From Phyllobacterium myrsinacearum (lineage in GTDB: Bacteria > Pseudomonadota > Alphaproteobacteria > Rhizobiales > Rhizobiaceae), in NCBI RefSeq assembly GCF_014138285.1, contig NZ_JACGXN010000001.1:1167314-1231313 (forward strand): a stretch of 64,000 nucleotides of DNA, given 5' to 3'. A program made the position numbers and the translations under genes. Positions 29,114-40,114 of the stretch are shown here, in pieces (positions within the stretch are counted from its first letter, which is position 1; every line of letters begins with the position of its first letter). Below the pieces are notes generated by a model. It ran no database searches. It saw nothing but the letters and a program-made list of their open reading frames with translations, and had not been told where the DNA came from.

Positions 29114-30154
29114 TTACTTGCAGGCCGCGACCGAACCGGCCTTGACGCCCTGGCAAACAACATCCTTCTTCACCCAACCCGCATCGATGATGACGTTGAG
29201 GTTGTCCTTGGTAATCGGAACAGGCGTGAGGAACACGGCATTGACCTCAACCTTGTTCGCGCCGCCAGCAAATTTCTGGACATTCGGGATTTCAGTCATT
29301 TTCTTGCCATCGGCCAGCGCAGCAGCAATGCCTGCGGCTTCCTTGCCCAATTCACGCGAGTCTTTCCAGATCGATACGGTCTGGGTTCCAAGCGCAATGC
29401 GGTTCAAGGCGGCGAAATCGGCGTCCTGACCGGAGACAGGAACCGTACCGGCAAGACCCTGCGCCTGCAGGGCGGCAATCGCACCACCGGCAGTACCGTC
29501 ATTGGCGGCAACGACAGCGTCGATCTTGTTGTCGTTCTTGGTCAGGAACTGTTCCATGTTCTTCTGGGCATTGGCTGGCAGCCAGCCGTCCGTATAGGCC
29601 TCACCGACATTCTTGATCTTGCCGGAAGCGATCGCATCTTTCAGAACTTCCTGCGCTCCGGAGAAGAGGAAATCGGCATTCGGGTCAGCCGAGCTGCCTT
29701 TGATGAAGGCATAATTGCCTTCCGGCTTCACAGCCAGAACGCCACGTGCCTGCATGCGGCCGACTTCCTTGTTGTCGAAGGTGATGTAGAACGCATCCTT
29801 GTTTTCGATCAGGCGGTCATAACCGACGACCGGAATGCCCTCAGCCACAGCCTTTTCGACAGCCGGGCCGATGGCGCTGGAATCCTGCGCGAGAATGATC
29901 AGCGCATTGGCACCCTGGGCGATCAGGCTTTCAACATCGGTCAGCTGCTTGGAAGCGGAAGACTGCGCATCGGCGGAAATATACTTGTCGCCGTTGGCTT
30001 CCAGTGCCTTCTTGATGGCTGCTTCATCCGTCTTCCAGCGCTCTTCCTGAAAGTTGGACCAGGACACGCCAATGATCTTGTCCTTTGCCAGCGCGGGGCC
30101 GGTCAAAGAGACAGCAAGAACAACGCCCGCCAAAGCGGTTGCGTATTTTTTCAT
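29114..30154 (-). CDS. xylF: D-xylose ABC transporter periplasmic binding protein
   Basis: 346 residues from the ATG at 30154, after GGGAGG. A signal peptide (1-23, ending ALA) precedes a two-lobed periplasmic binding fold. Family features shared with XylF are the early [27 protein letters not shown] and [10 protein letters not shown] segments. It delivers xylose to XylHG. It is divergent from the ROK regulator gene, with xylB-xylA beyond. Confidence 0.92.
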   Translation of the reverse strand: MKKYATALAGVVLAVSLTGPALAKDKIIGVSWSNFQEERWKTDEAAIKKALEANGDKYISADAQSSASKQLTDVESLIAQGANALIILAQDSSAIGPAVEKAVAEGIPVVGYDRLIENKDAFYITFDNKEVGRMQARGVLAVKPEGNYAFIKGSSADPNADFLFSGAQEVLKDAIASGKIKNVGEAYTDGWLPANAQKNMEQFLTKNDNKIDAVVAANDGTAGGAIAALQAQGLAGTVPVSGQDADFAALNRIALGTQTVSIWKDSRELGKEAAGIAAALADGKKMTEIPNVQKFAGGANKVEVNAVFLTPVPITKDNLNVIIDAGWVKKDVVCQGVKAGSVAACK

Positions 30155-30308
30155 GATAATCCTCCCAGTGCACATGGCACGTTAATCCCTTCGGATGCCT
30201 GGCCTTTCACCTCCGGCCAACCATCCAAACCTCTTTATTTCGAGGCTCGAAAAAAATAGTGACTTAATTTGATTTCCATGTCAACATAGAATCTGATCTG
30301 CTAAGTTA

Positions 30309-30319
30309 TTGCATTGCAA
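30309..30319. promoter_or_regulatory. Palindrome in the xylF-ROK regulator divergent region
   Basis: TTGCA-T-TGCAA is a perfect 11-base palindrome in an otherwise AT-rich 211-base gap, 47 bases upstream of the regulator start. A ROK repressor would need such a dyad to control xylFHG and itself. No second copy is seen nearby, so the assignment is tentative. Confidence 0.4.
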
Positions 30320-30365
30320 CAATATTTTTGCATCGCATCAAAAAAAGATTTCGGGAGGAGATCGT

Positions 30366-31613
30366 TTGTTGATAGATGAGATAGCTCGGCCGGACGATGT
30401 CCGACGCCAGAATCGCAGGCTTGTGCTGGCTGCTCTGCGTGGCCATGATCTCCTGTCACGCACCGATATCGTGGCACAAACCGGCCTGAGTGCATCGACG
30501 GTTTCAGCCATCACAACGGCACTGATTGCCGAAGGCATCATCAACGAAAGCCGTGATGGTGACGTCACGGCCAATCGCCGTGGCCGTCCGCAGGTGGCGC
30601 TGACGCTCAATCCGGAAATCGCAACGATTGCCACGGTCGAACTGGCGCTCAATCTCGCACACACGGTGCTGTTTGATTACAAAGGACAGGTGATTGCCGA
30701 AGAAATCCGGCGCATTCCCACGCTGGATGCGACAACCGATGATCTTTTGCGCTCGATCGGTGAAATGCTTGACACTCTGCTCGCCACGATGCCAGCCAAT
30801 GCAGGCAAGCTGATGCATATTTCGATGGGCGTTCAGGGTGTTACCGATGCTGCCAGCGCGACCATGCTCTGGTCACCGATCACGCCCGATATCAATGTGG
30901 CGTTCGGCGAAATCCTCTCCGCGCGATATGGCGTCAGTGTTGCGGTTGCCAATGATTGCAGCATGATCGCGGAGGCGCTTCGCTGGACCGATCCGGAACA
31001 TTACGCCGAAGATTTTGCCGCCATCCTGCTATCGCATGGTATCGGAATGGGCCTTTATCTCAAGGGCAAGCCGTTTCTGGGAGTGCAGTCCTCCGGTGCC
31101 GAATTCGGCCATATGCTGCATGCACCCAATGGCGCTCTGTGTCGGTGTGGGCGGCATGGCTGCATCGAGGCCTATGCCAGTGACTACGCGATTCTGCGCA
31201 AGACGGCAGGGCTGGATGAAAAATCTCAACCCGCGCAGGATGTGGATGCGATGACCTTCAACAACGTTGCGGATCGTGCCCGCGCCGGGGAAGGAGTGGA
31301 GCGGGAGGCGTTCCGCAAGGCTGGGCAGGCCATCGGTTCGGGGCTACGCAGTCTCTTTTCGCTGATTGATCCCATTCCCATAGCGCTTGTCGGACCCGGT
31401 GCCGGTGTTTTTGACCTCATCGAAGCGGATATCAGGGAAATCGTGTCCGGTACAACCGGCTGGGGCGGCAAGCCCGATCTGACGATCCGCTGTTACCCCG
31501 ATGAGCATCCGCTCATCCTGCAGGGCTGCATGATGACGTCATTGCTGCACCTCGACACCCAGCTTTTCGCTCCAGGCGATCTGCGTGAAACGCCGTTCCG
31601 GCGCGTGATCTAG
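30366..31613 (+). CDS. xylR: ROK-family transcriptional repressor of xylose genes (XylR-like)
   Basis: 415 residues from a TTG at 30366, which sits five bases after GGGAGGAG; no ATG fits. The N-terminal winged helix has RRLVLAALRGHDLLSRTDIVAQTGLSASTVS. The C-terminal ROK kinase-like domain includes the zinc motif CRCGRHGCIEAY. Located between divergent xylFHG and downstream xylB-xylA, it is the expected xylose-responsive repressor. The sequence itself does not show the effector. Confidence 0.83.
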   Translation: MLIDEIARPDDVRRQNRRLVLAALRGHDLLSRTDIVAQTGLSASTVSAITTALIAEGIINESRDGDVTANRRGRPQVALTLNPEIATIATVELALNLAHTVLFDYKGQVIAEEIRRIPTLDATTDDLLRSIGEMLDTLLATMPANAGKLMHISMGVQGVTDAASATMLWSPITPDINVAFGEILSARYGVSVAVANDCSMIAEALRWTDPEHYAEDFAAILLSHGIGMGLYLKGKPFLGVQSSGAEFGHMLHAPNGALCRCGRHGCIEAYASDYAILRKTAGLDEKSQPAQDVDAMTFNNVADRARAGEGVEREAFRKAGQAIGSGLRSLFSLIDPIPIALVGPGAGVFDLIEADIREIVSGTTGWGGKPDLTIRCYPDEHPLILQGCMMTSLLHLDTQLFAPGDLRETPFRRVI

Positions 31614-31637
31614 TTTCGTATTTCAGAAGGATTTCCC

Positions 31638-33092
31638 ATGTATCTCGGTCTCGATTTAGGCACATCCGGCGTGAAAGCGCTGTTGATTGACGATAATCAA
31701 TCCGTCATTGGCTCCGGCACAGGAACGCTGGATGTCTCGCGGCCGCATTCCGGCTGGTCGGAACAGGACCCCGCACACTGGATACGCGCGACCGACGATG
31801 CAATTTCAGCGCTGAAGGCCAGCCATCCGAAGCAACTCGCGGCAGTCAAGGGCATAGGCCTTTCCGGCCAGATGCACGGTGCAACACTCCTTGACGGCAA
31901 CGACAAGGTGCTCCGGCCCTGCATGCTGTGGAATGACACGCGCAGTCATGCGGAAGCTGCCGAACTCGACGGCAATCCGATCTTCCGTGCGCTGAGCGGC
32001 AATATTGTCTTTCCCGGATTTACCGCGCCGAAAGTGGTCTGGGTCAGGAACAACGAGCCGGAGATTTTCGCCAAGCTGCGTCGGGTACTGCTGCCGAAGG
32101 ACTATTTGCGGCTATGGCTGACGGGCGAACACGTCTCCGAAATGTCCGATGCAGCAGGCACATCGTGGCTTGATGTCGGCACACGCACATGGTCGGACGA
32201 CCTGCTCAGCGCATCGGGACTGGATAGAAGCTACATGCCCTCCCTCGTCGAAGGCACTGATGTCTCAGGCACGCTGAAGGCCGATCTGGCTGCGCGCTGG
32301 GGCATGCGCAACCAGGTTGTCGTTGCCGGTGGCGCCGGTGACAATGCTGCGTCTGCCTGCGGCATGGGCATCGTGGCGGAAGGCCATGCCTTTGTTTCAC
32401 TCGGCACATCAGGGGTGCTTTTCGCCGCCAACAATGCCTATCTGCCGAACCCGGCAAGCGCGGTTCACACCTTCTGCCACGCTCTTCCGGGTACATGGCA
32501 CCAGATGGGTGTGATCCTCTCCGCCACCGATGCGCTCAACTGGTATGCAGGGATCACCGCGCGCAAGCCAGCTGAATTGACCGATGAGCTGGGTGATACA
32601 TTGCGGGCGCCTTCCGGTGTTACCTTCCTGCCCTATCTTTCGGGTGAACGCACCCCGCTCAACGATTCCGCCATCCGCGGCTCGTTCCAGGGGCTGGAGC
32701 ATTCCAGCGACAGGGCAAGCCTGACACAGGCAGTCCTTGAGGGCGTCGCCTTTGCCTTCCGCGATTGCCTGCATGCGCTCGCCAGTGCAGGCACGAAGCT
32801 TGACCGTGTGACGGCTGTTGGGGGCGGTTCCCGTTCCATGTACTGGCTGAAAGCCATTGCCACAGCTCTCGACATTCCCGTCGATGTTCCCGCTGACGGA
32901 GATTTCGGCGCAGCGTTCGGTGCCGCAAGGCTCGGCCTGATCGCGGCAGAAAAGGCTGATCCCCGCGCTATCTGTGCGCAACCGGCAACGGAAAAAACCA
33001 TTGAGCCTGACAAGTCTCTCACTGAAGATTTCGACGCCGCCTACCGGCGGTACCACAACCTCTATCCAGCATTAAAGGGAGTTCAATCATGA
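31638..33092 (+). CDS. xylB: Xylulokinase
   Basis: 484 residues, FGGY kinase fold. The N-terminal phosphate loop is [15 protein letters not shown]; the substrate site contains [11 protein letters not shown]; the C-terminal FGGY domain contains [11 protein letters not shown] and [14 protein letters not shown]. It phosphorylates D-xylulose to xylulose 5-phosphate for the pentose phosphate pathway. The gene overlaps xylA by four bases (ATGA). Confidence 0.95.
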   Translation: MYLGLDLGTSGVKALLIDDNQSVIGSGTGTLDVSRPHSGWSEQDPAHWIRATDDAISALKASHPKQLAAVKGIGLSGQMHGATLLDGNDKVLRPCMLWNDTRSHAEAAELDGNPIFRALSGNIVFPGFTAPKVVWVRNNEPEIFAKLRRVLLPKDYLRLWLTGEHVSEMSDAAGTSWLDVGTRTWSDDLLSASGLDRSYMPSLVEGTDVSGTLKADLAARWGMRNQVVVAGGAGDNAASACGMGIVAEGHAFVSLGTSGVLFAANNAYLPNPASAVHTFCHALPGTWHQMGVILSATDALNWYAGITARKPAELTDELGDTLRAPSGVTFLPYLSGERTPLNDSAIRGSFQGLEHSSDRASLTQAVLEGVAFAFRDCLHALASAGTKLDRVTAVGGGSRSMYWLKAIATALDIPVDVPADGDFGAAFGAARLGLIAAEKADPRAICAQPATEKTIEPDKSLTEDFDAAYRRYHNLYPALKGVQS

Positions 33093-34399
33093 GCAGCGGA
33101 TTTTTTGGTGATATCAAACCAGTCAAGTATGAGGGGCCGGACAGCACCAATCCGCTTGCCTATCGTTTTTACAATCCCGAAGAGCTGATCAATGGCAAGC
33201 GTATGGAAGATCACCTGCGCTTTGCCGTCGCCTACTGGCATTCCTTCACCTGGCCGGGCGGTGATCCCTTTGGCGGCCAGACATTCGAGCGCCCCTGGTT
33301 CAATGATACGATGGAAGGGGCAAAACTGAAGGCCGATGTGGCTTTCGAAATGTTCTCGCTGCTGGGCGCACCCTATTTCTGCTTCCACGACGCGGACGTC
33401 CGTCCGGAAGGCGAGACTCTGGCCGAAAGCAACAAGCGCCTCTACGAGATTGCTGACTATTTCTCGGGCAAGATGGAAAAGACCGGGACAAAGCTGCTCT
33501 GGGGCACCGCCAATCTTTTCTCCAATCGGCGTTACATGTCCGGCGCGGCCACCAATCCCGACCCCGATGTTTTTGCCTATGCGGCAGCGACGGTCAAAAC
33601 CTGCATCGACGTAACGCAGAAACTCAAGGGCGAAAACTATGTACTCTGGGGCGGCCGCGAAGGCTACGAGACCCTGCTGAACACCGACATGAAGCGTGAA
33701 CTCGACCAGATGGGCCGTTTCCTCAGCCTCGTCGTCGACTACAAGCACAAGATCGGCTTCAAGGGTGCGATCCTCATCGAGCCGAAGCCGCAGGAACCGA
33801 CAAAGCATCAATACGACTACGATGCGGCGACGGTCTATGGCTTCCTCAAGCGCTTTGGCCTTGAGAATGAGGTGAAGGTCAATCTCGAACAGGGCCACGC
33901 CATTCTTGCCGGTCATTCTTTCGAACATGAGCTGGCGACCGCCGCTGCACTTGGCATTTTCGGTTCAATCGATATGAACCGCAATGATTACCAGTCCGGC
34001 TGGGATACGGATCAGTTCCCCAACAATGTACCCGAGGTGGCGCTTGCCTATTATGAAATCCTGAAAGCCGGCGGCTTCACCACGGGCGGCACCAACTTCG
34101 ACTCGAAACTGCGCCGCCAGTCCCTTGACCCGCAGGATCTGCTGATCGCCCATATCGGCGGCATGGATACCTGCGCGCGCGGCCTCAAGGCAGCGGCCAA
34201 AATGATCGAGGACAAGGCCCTCACCGGCTTTGTCGAAGAGCGCTATGCGGGTTGGTCCAAGTCTGACGCACAGGCCATGCTGTCGGGTAAACTGTCACTC
34301 GAAGACATTGCCAAGCATGTGGAGGACAAAAAGATCCAGCCGCAGCCGCGCTCCGGTCGTCAGGAATATCTGGAGAATGTGGTCAACCGCTACGTTTGA
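33089..34399 (+). CDS. xylA: Xylose isomerase
   Basis: 436 residues, a TIM barrel. Catalytic His/Asp lie in [12 protein letters not shown]; metal-ligand motifs are [31 protein letters not shown] and [19 protein letters not shown]. It converts D-xylose to D-xylulose using two divalent ions. The long N-terminus marks the class II form. It is translationally coupled to xylB. Confidence 0.97.
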   Translation: MSSGFFGDIKPVKYEGPDSTNPLAYRFYNPEELINGKRMEDHLRFAVAYWHSFTWPGGDPFGGQTFERPWFNDTMEGAKLKADVAFEMFSLLGAPYFCFHDADVRPEGETLAESNKRLYEIADYFSGKMEKTGTKLLWGTANLFSNRRYMSGAATNPDPDVFAYAAATVKTCIDVTQKLKGENYVLWGGREGYETLLNTDMKRELDQMGRFLSLVVDYKHKIGFKGAILIEPKPQEPTKHQYDYDAATVYGFLKRFGLENEVKVNLEQGHAILAGHSFEHELATAAALGIFGSIDMNRNDYQSGWDTDQFPNNVPEVALAYYEILKAGGFTTGGTNFDSKLRRQSLDPQDLLIAHIGGMDTCARGLKAAAKMIEDKALTGFVEERYAGWSKSDAQAMLSGKLSLEDIAKHVEDKKIQPQPRSGRQEYLENVVNRYV

Positions 34400-34412
34400 C
34401 GAAGTGAGCATT

Positions 34413-34572
34413 TCGCCCCCTCTGTCCTGTCGGACATCTCCCCCACAAAGGGGGAGATCAGCCCTCACTACGATTTTAAACAGTTCTGAGACGTTGCAAT
34501 ATAACTGAAAGTATCGATGTCAATGTGATCTCCCCTTGTGGGGGAGATGCCCAACAGGGCAGAGGGGGGTGA
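34413..34572. repeat. Intergenic palindromic element, copy 1 (CCCCCTCTG...CAGAGGGGG)
   Basis: Both ends are inverted: CCCCCTCTGTCCTGTCGG at the left and GCCCAACAGGGCAGAGGGGG at the right. Inside each end is a small hairpin ATCTCCCCCACAAAGGGGGAGAT, followed by an AT-rich centre. The element at 61985-62149 is the same structure in the opposite orientation: AGATCAGCC on one inner side and ATGTCAATGTGATCTCC on the other match between them. It encodes no protein. It is probably a non-autonomous dispersed repeat. Confidence 0.8.
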
Positions 34573-34594
34573 GAGCCTCCCCCTCCTTCAAGAC

Positions 34595-35344
34595 TCAGAC
34601 GTGCTGGCCACCATTGATGTGAATTTCCGAGCCGGTCACATAGGATGATGCCTCGGAACACAGGAAATAGATCGTCTCGGCAACCTCGGCGGTTTTGCCG
34701 AGACGGCGCAGCGGCAGGTGCTCCACCAACTTGTCTGTGCCCGGCGAAAGGATTGCCGTATCGATCTCGCCCGGTGCAATTGCATTGACGCGGATACCAT
34801 GCGGACCGAAATCCGAGGCCATTTCGCGGGTCAGGGATGCCAACGCAGCTTTTGAGGTTGCATAGGCCGTCCCGGCGAAAGGATGTACGCGGCTTCCGGC
34901 GATGGACGTCACGTTGACGATCGAACCTTTCCCGGCAGCCAGTTCATTGAACAGGCCACGGGCCAGCATGATCGGCGCGAAGAAATTCACCTGAAACACC
35001 GTGGCCCATGTGTGCATGGGTGTTTCGATCGAATCGAGCCGGTCTCCGCCGGTGTTCTTTGGTGAAATACCGGCATTGTTGATGAGTGCGTGCAGCTTGC
35101 CGCCTTCAACTTCCAACCGTTGACGGATTTCCGATACTGCATGATCAACGTCTGCCTGATCGGCAAGATCAACCTTGATGTGATCATCAGGGCCAGCCGG
35201 CCACGGGCAGTCGTCGGAAAAATCCTGCCTCGAACAGGTGATGACGCGCCAGCCGGCGCGGGAAAACCGTTTGACCGTCGCATGGCCGATACCGCGGCTT
35301 GCGCCAGTCAGAACAAGGACTTTGCGTGCTTCATCGCTACTCAT
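34595..35344 (-). CDS. Short-chain dehydrogenase/reductase
   Basis: 249 residues of a classical SDR. The cofactor loop is [15 protein letters not shown] sits near residue 89; the catalytic Ser is in [10 protein letters not shown] and Tyr-x3-Lys in YATSKAALA. The acidic residue after the second strand is missing (ITCSRQDF), which favours NADP(H). The substrate is unknown. It lies between the xylose genes and glpK on the opposite strand and is not part of either unit. Confidence 0.85.
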   Translation of the reverse strand: MSSDEARKVLVLTGASRGIGHATVKRFSRAGWRVITCSRQDFSDDCPWPAGPDDHIKVDLADQADVDHAVSEIRQRLEVEGGKLHALINNAGISPKNTGGDRLDSIETPMHTWATVFQVNFFAPIMLARGLFNELAAGKGSIVNVTSIAGSRVHPFAGTAYATSKAALASLTREMASDFGPHGIRVNAIAPGEIDTAILSPGTDKLVEHLPLRRLGKTAEVAETIYFLCSEASSYVTGSEIHINGGQHV

Positions 35345-35517
35345 GGGAATTCTCCGTTTGCATCAGCCATAGAGCAAGCGGCAATCAAAGGGAACTGGTT
35401 CCGCCTTCATTTCGGCGTGCGCACCGGCGCAGTTCTGTGAAATGCGCGGATATTCAGCTGGCCCGGTTGATCCACCAGAGCGAAGCAAATATCGTGACCG
35501 AAATTTGGGGAGAAAGC

Positions 35518-37008
35518 ATGAACGGATACATCCTCGCGATCGATCAGGGCACCACATCGAGCCGCGCCATCATCTTTGACAAGAACCGCAAGGTGGTCGG
35601 AAAAAGCCAGCAGGAATTCACCCAGATCTACCCTCAATCCGGCTGGGTGGAGCACGATCCGGAAGAAATCTGGCAATCCGTCCTCAGCACCTGTCAGGTG
35701 GCAATCGAGAATGCCAAGATTCAGGCGGGTGATGTCGCTGCCATCGGCATTACCAATCAGCGGGAAACGGTCATTGTCTGGGACAAGGCCACCGGCAAGC
35801 CCATACACAATGCCATTGTATGGCAGGACCGTCGTACCGCCCCTCTCTGCCAGAAGCTGAAAAAGCAGGGACTGGAAAAGAAATTCACCAAAAAGACCGG
35901 CCTGTTGCTTGATCCCTACTTTTCCGGCACCAAGCTTGCATGGATTCTCGACAAGGTGCCCGGCGCGCGCAAGCGGGCAGCCAATGGCGAACTGCTGTTC
36001 GGAACTGTCGACTGCTTCCTGATCTGGCGCCTTACCGGCGGCAAGGTGCATGCGACCGATGCCACGAATGCCTCGCGCACGCTGTTGTTCAACATTGCCA
36101 CGAATGAATGGGATGATGAACTTCTGGAAATCCTGCGCGTTCCGCGTGCCATGCTGCCTGACGTCAAGGATTGCGCCGCCAATTACGGTTCTGCCGAAGC
36201 GGAGTTGCTCGGCGCCAACATTCCCATCCTCGGCGTTGCGGGCGACCAGCATGCGGCGACCATCGGGCAGGCCTGCTTCGAGCCGGGCATGTTCAAATCC
36301 ACCTATGGTACCGGCTGCTTTGCGCTTCTTAACACCGGCAGCGACATGGTTCTCTCAAAGAACCGCCTGCTGACAACCATTGCCTACCGTTTGAACGGCA
36401 AGACGACCTATGCGCTGGAAGGCTCGATCTTCATTGCCGGTGCCGCGGTGCAGTGGCTGCGCGACGGATTGAAGATTATTGGTTCGGCACCCGAAACGGG
36501 CAAGCTCGCCGATCAGGCGGATCCAAGCCAGAATGTCTATCTGGTGCCGGCTTTCGTCGGCCTCGGTGCCCCGCATTGGGATGCGGAGGCACGCGGCGCC
36601 ATCTATGGCCTCACCCGCAATTCCGGCCCGGCCGAATTTGCCCGTGCCGCACTGGAATCGGTCGCCTATCAGACACGCGACCTGCTTGATGCCATGCGCA
36701 AGGACTGGAAATCGTCAGACACGAAAACCGTGCTGCGTGTCGATGGAGGCATGGTGGCCTCGGATTGGACGATGCAGCGCCTCGCCGACATCCTCGATGC
36801 TCCGGTCGACCGCCCGACAATTCTCGAAACCACCGCACTTGGTGCTGCATGGCTTGCGGGATCGAAGGCCGGAATCTGGCCGAACCGCCGCGAGTTCTCG
36901 AAAACGTGGGAACGCGACATGCGCTTTACGCCTGTCATGGACGAGAAGACCCGCAAGGCCAAGATTGCCGGCTGGAAGGTCGCGGTAAAACGGACATTGA
37001 CGAATTAG
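35518..37008 (+). CDS. glpK: Glycerol kinase
   Basis: 496 residues from the ATG at 35518 with a GGGGAG site upstream. FGGY family: [15 protein letters not shown] phosphate loop; [13 protein letters not shown] and WQDRRTAP substrate segments; [13 protein letters not shown] and [13 protein letters not shown] characteristic of GlpK. It makes sn-glycerol 3-phosphate from glycerol and ATP. No glycerol facilitator or glpD is adjacent. Confidence 0.97.
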   Translation: MNGYILAIDQGTTSSRAIIFDKNRKVVGKSQQEFTQIYPQSGWVEHDPEEIWQSVLSTCQVAIENAKIQAGDVAAIGITNQRETVIVWDKATGKPIHNAIVWQDRRTAPLCQKLKKQGLEKKFTKKTGLLLDPYFSGTKLAWILDKVPGARKRAANGELLFGTVDCFLIWRLTGGKVHATDATNASRTLLFNIATNEWDDELLEILRVPRAMLPDVKDCAANYGSAEAELLGANIPILGVAGDQHAATIGQACFEPGMFKSTYGTGCFALLNTGSDMVLSKNRLLTTIAYRLNGKTTYALEGSIFIAGAAVQWLRDGLKIIGSAPETGKLADQADPSQNVYLVPAFVGLGAPHWDAEARGAIYGLTRNSGPAEFARAALESVAYQTRDLLDAMRKDWKSSDTKTVLRVDGGMVASDWTMQRLADILDAPVDRPTILETTALGAAWLAGSKAGIWPNRREFSKTWERDMRFTPVMDEKTRKAKIAGWKVAVKRTLTN

Positions 37009-37018
37009 GCAACGATGC

Positions 37019-37789
37019 TCAGGCGAAGCTGGATGTCTTCAGAAATTCGGCCAGGCGCTCGCTCTTGGGTTTGTGGAACATATCGCGTGGATTGCCCTCC
37101 TCGCCGATGAGACCCTGATTCATGAAGATCACCCGATTCGACACTTCGTAGGCGAACCGCATCTCATGGGTGACAAGCAGCATGCTCATGCCGTCCTGCG
37201 CGAGGGTCTTGATCACCTGCAGCACCTCGTTCACCAGCTCAGGATCAAGTGCCGATGTGACTTCATCAAAGAGCATCAGCCGGGGATTCATGGCAATGGC
37301 CCGGGCGATAGCGACACGTTGCTGCTGGCCGCCGGACAATTGCCCCGGAAAATGATCGGCACGGGCAAGCAGCCCGACGCGATCCAGCCATTTCTCCGAA
37401 ACGGCGCGCGCCTCGTCCTTATCCAGCTTCTTGACCTTGATCAGGCCAAGCATGACATTGCGGACAGCGCTCATATGCGGGAAGAGATTGAACTGCTGGA
37501 AGGCCATGCCTGTCAGTGCACGCTGGCGGGCAATCTCTTTCTCCTTTTTGCGGCGGCGCTGTGTGCCAGCCATCTCATAACCGATTTCTTCCCCGTCAAT
37601 ACTGATCGAACCGCTTTGAAACTCCTCCAGCATATTGATACAGCGCAGCATCGTGGTCTTGCCGGATCCGCTTGACCCGATGATACTGACCACATCCCCC
37701 TGCTGCATGGTGCAGTCGACGCCTTTCAGGACCTCGACGTCGCCGTAACTCTTATGCAGGTCCCGGATTTCGAGAAGATTGTTTGGCAT
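37019..37789 (-). CDS. Polar amino-acid ABC transporter ATP-binding protein
   Basis: 256 residues: Walker [10 protein letters not shown], signature [14 protein letters not shown], Walker [14 protein letters not shown], switch VTHEM. The GlnQ/HisP-type [17 protein letters not shown]-loop is typical of polar amino-acid importers. An inserted basic stretch ([14 protein letters not shown], about 78-91) is as in the HisP/OccP group. Last gene of a four-gene leftward operon with two permeases and a binding protein. Confidence 0.92.
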   Translation of the reverse strand: MPNNLLEIRDLHKSYGDVEVLKGVDCTMQQGDVVSIIGSSGSGKTTMLRCINMLEEFQSGSISIDGEEIGYEMAGTQRRRKKEKEIARQRALTGMAFQQFNLFPHMSAVRNVMLGLIKVKKLDKDEARAVSEKWLDRVGLLARADHFPGQLSGGQQQRVAIARAIAMNPRLMLFDEVTSALDPELVNEVLQVIKTLAQDGMSMLLVTHEMRFAYEVSNRVIFMNQGLIGEEGNPRDMFHKPKSERLAEFLKTSSFA

Positions 37790-37801
37790 CCCGGAATCCC
37801 C

Positions 37802-38467
37802 TTAGGACGGAACAGCGATCTTGCGTTCGACATAGCGGCCGAAACGCTCGATGGCATAGTTGATGGTGAAATAGAGAAAGCCCGCGAAAAAATAGAATTC
37901 GAGACTCATGAAGCTTCTGGAAATCAGTTCCTGTGTACGGAGCAAGAGTTCCGCGACGCCGATAATCGACAGCAGCGTCGAGGCCTTGACCATTTCAGCT
38001 GCTGTGTTGACCCAGGCGGGCAATACCTGTCGCAGCGCCTGCGGCCCGAGCACATAGGCGAAGGTCTGGGGAAATGTCAGGCCGATGGCCTTGGCCGCTT
38101 CCGTTTGCCCTTTTGGTATGGATTGCAGGGCGCCCCGAACAATTTCACCCACATGAGAACTACAGAAAACGGCGAGTGCTAGAATACCGGCCTGGAACGG
38201 CCCGAGGTCGAGACCTATGGTTCCCAGCACGTAATAACTTGCCAGAACCAGCACGAGCACCGGCGTTCCCCGGATGAAATCCGTGTAGCCGCGCACGATC
38301 CAGCGCAACGGTGCCTTGGCATAGGTCAAGGCCAGACCAACAATGACACCAAGCAGCGTGCCGCAACAGATCGCCAGAAGCGAAATGGAAAGCGTAACGC
38401 CGACCCCTTTGAGAATGGGCGAGCGTGCAAGCCAGAGGACATCAAGAAAATGCGAAATATCCATCAC
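37802..38467 (-). CDS. Polar amino-acid ABC transporter permease (second)
   Basis: 221 residues, about five membrane helices of the HisM/GlnP type. The conserved FIRGTPVLVLVLASYY and the EAA loop EAAKAIGLTFPQTFAYVLGPQALRQVLP are present. It forms a heterodimer with the other permease, whose stop is one base before this start region. Substrate unknown. Confidence 0.9.
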   Translation of the reverse strand: MMDISHFLDVLWLARSPILKGVGVTLSISLLAICCGTLLGVIVGLALTYAKAPLRWIVRGYTDFIRGTPVLVLVLASYYVLGTIGLDLGPFQAGILALAVFCSSHVGEIVRGALQSIPKGQTEAAKAIGLTFPQTFAYVLGPQALRQVLPAWVNTAAEMVKASTLLSIIGVAELLLRTQELISRSFMSLEFYFFAGFLYFTINYAIERFGRYVERKIAVPS

Positions 38468-38468
38468 A

Positions 38469-39131
38469 TCACCTCGACAAAGCCAGATGGCGTTCCAGGG
38501 TGCGCATCAGCGCGGCGAGGATCGAACAGGTAAAGACATAGAGGCAGCTGGCGACCATCCACGTCTCGATAACCCGGAAGGTCTCGACATTGATCTTGCG
38601 GGTTTCAAATGTCAGCTCCGGAACGGCAATTGCCGCCGCAAGCGAGGTGTCCTTGAACAGCGAGATGATCGTGCTGCTCAGGGACGGCAGGATATTGCGA
38701 AACATCAGCGGTGCTATGATCGACGTGCGTATCTGCATTTCCGTCAGCCCGATGGCGAGACCGGCCTCACGCAACCCAGGAGGGATCGACAACAGGCCAG
38801 CGCGAAACACCTCAGCGAGATAAGCACCCGAATAGACCGCCAGCGTGAAGACAAAGCTTTCGATCTTGCCGAGACGGAAACCCCATTGCGGAAGCGCGAA
38901 ATAGGTGAACAGCACGAGCACGAGGATCGGCGTATTGCGGATGATGGAGACATAAATTCCGGCCGGCCGCTTTATAAATCCGTTCTTGGATGTCAGGCCA
39001 AAAGCCGTACACAGCCCAATGACCGCACCGATGAGAATAGCACCAAACGCAAGGGCAAGACTGAGCCCCAGCCCCAGCAGCAAATCATCGAAGCTGCGCC
39101 AGACGGCAGCAAAATTCAGCGTATAACCCAT
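38469..39131 (-). CDS. Polar amino-acid ABC transporter permease (first)
   Basis: 220 residues, about five membrane helices. It shows IIRNTPILVLVLFTYF and the EAA loop EAGLAIGLTEMQIRTSIIAPLMFRNILP. Paired with the following permease gene and encoded 63 bases after the binding-protein gene. Confidence 0.9.
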   Translation of the reverse strand: MGYTLNFAAVWRSFDDLLLGLGLSLALAFGAILIGAVIGLCTAFGLTSKNGFIKRPAGIYVSIIRNTPILVLVLFTYFALPQWGFRLGKIESFVFTLAVYSGAYLAEVFRAGLLSIPPGLREAGLAIGLTEMQIRTSIIAPLMFRNILPSLSSTIISLFKDTSLAAAIAVPELTFETRKINVETFRVIETWMVASCLYVFTCSILAALMRTLERHLALSR

Positions 39132-39194
39132 GGGATGCCTGCCATCGAAAATCGGGAGAAACGGCCCCGGACAGTTCCGGAGCCGCAGGAGCGA

Positions 39195-40040
39195 TCACTT
39201 GTATTCGACGGGAAAGCCGATCTGGGGAGGCGTCAGGTCCTTGCCGAACCAGGTCTTGAACGATTTCGCATAAGTATCGAACTCGACGCCTGTCATGGCT
39301 TCATGCAGCGACGTGTTGACGAAATTCAGCCAATCCTGATCGCCGCGCTTCACGCCGCAGGCATAAGTTTGCGGGTTCCAGCCATAACCCGCATCCTTGT
39401 ACCGGCCCTGGTTCTGGGTCATGTACCAGGCCAGCGACGACTGATCCGTAGCGACCGCATCAGCACGGCCGGATTCAAGCGCCTGATAGATCAGATCGAC
39501 AGAGTCATACTGATCGACTTTGGCGTCCGGAAGGGCTGCGTGCACCATGGATTCGGCGTAGACATTCTGCAGCACCGAGATCGTCACCGAAGACCCTGAG
39601 GCCTTGAGGGCAGCATAATCGGCATATTTGCTGTCTGCCTTCAGCATGAGGCCGACGCCCTCCCTGTAATAGGGAATGGTGAAAGCGATCTGCTGCGCTC
39701 TTTCTCCTGTTACGGTCATGAACTGGCAAGTGATATCAACCTTGTTGGTGGTAATGTTCGGAATCCGGGCATCGGAAGACTGGTTGACGAACTCCACCTT
39801 GCTGGGATCGTTGAACAGCGCCTTTGCGATGATACGGCCCATATCAATATCGAAGCCCTGCAACGTGTCGTCAGCACCCTTGAAATGCCAAGGCGCGTTG
39901 GTGCTGCCCGTACCGAGCACCAAATGGCCACGGGCCAATACTTCGTCGAGCTTGCTCTTGTTTTCCTGCGCGAGCACCGGGCCCGACAGCTGTGCGAAAA
40001 GCACGGCCACAGCGACCGTCACGTAAAATCGTCTGGACAT
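39195..40040 (-). CDS. Amino-acid ABC transporter periplasmic binding protein
   Basis: 281 residues. Signal peptide 1-24 (ending VLA) followed by an SBP_bac_3 domain: LVLGTGSTNAPWHFKGADDTLQGFDIDMGR and NVYAESMVHAALPDAKVDQYDS are typical of polar amino-acid binding proteins. The ligand is not predictable from motifs alone. First gene of the operon; an unusual inverted repeat lies 38 bases upstream of its start. Confidence 0.9.
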   Translation of the reverse strand: MSRRFYVTVAVAVLFAQLSGPVLAQENKSKLDEVLARGHLVLGTGSTNAPWHFKGADDTLQGFDIDMGRIIAKALFNDPSKVEFVNQSSDARIPNITTNKVDITCQFMTVTGERAQQIAFTIPYYREGVGLMLKADSKYADYAALKASGSSVTISVLQNVYAESMVHAALPDAKVDQYDSVDLIYQALESGRADAVATDQSSLAWYMTQNQGRYKDAGYGWNPQTYACGVKRGDQDWLNFVNTSLHEAMTGVEFDTYAKSFKTWFGKDLTPPQIGFPVEYK

Positions 40041-40078
40041 TTTAGTTCCCCTATTCGTCGAGCGAATATTATGTTTTG

Positions 40079-40114
40079 ATCCATTATTATAGAATACAGT
40101 ATTTAATAATGGAT
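40079..40114. promoter_or_regulatory. Perfect 11-bp inverted repeat upstream of the amino-acid ABC operon
   Basis: ATCCATTATTA (40079-40089) and TAATAATGGAT (40104-40114) are exact inverted repeats around a 14-base centre that contains AGAATACAGTATT. The centre resembles GntR/FadR-type operator cores, and the position is right for operator control of the leftward transporter. No regulator gene lies next to the operon, so the binder is unknown. Confidence 0.6.

Noticed and set aside
38343-39599. 418-codon plus-strand frame across two ABC permease genes and the binding-protein gene
   Set aside because: Highly charged, His/Arg/Gln-rich translation without a domain, antisense to genes with unmistakable motifs.
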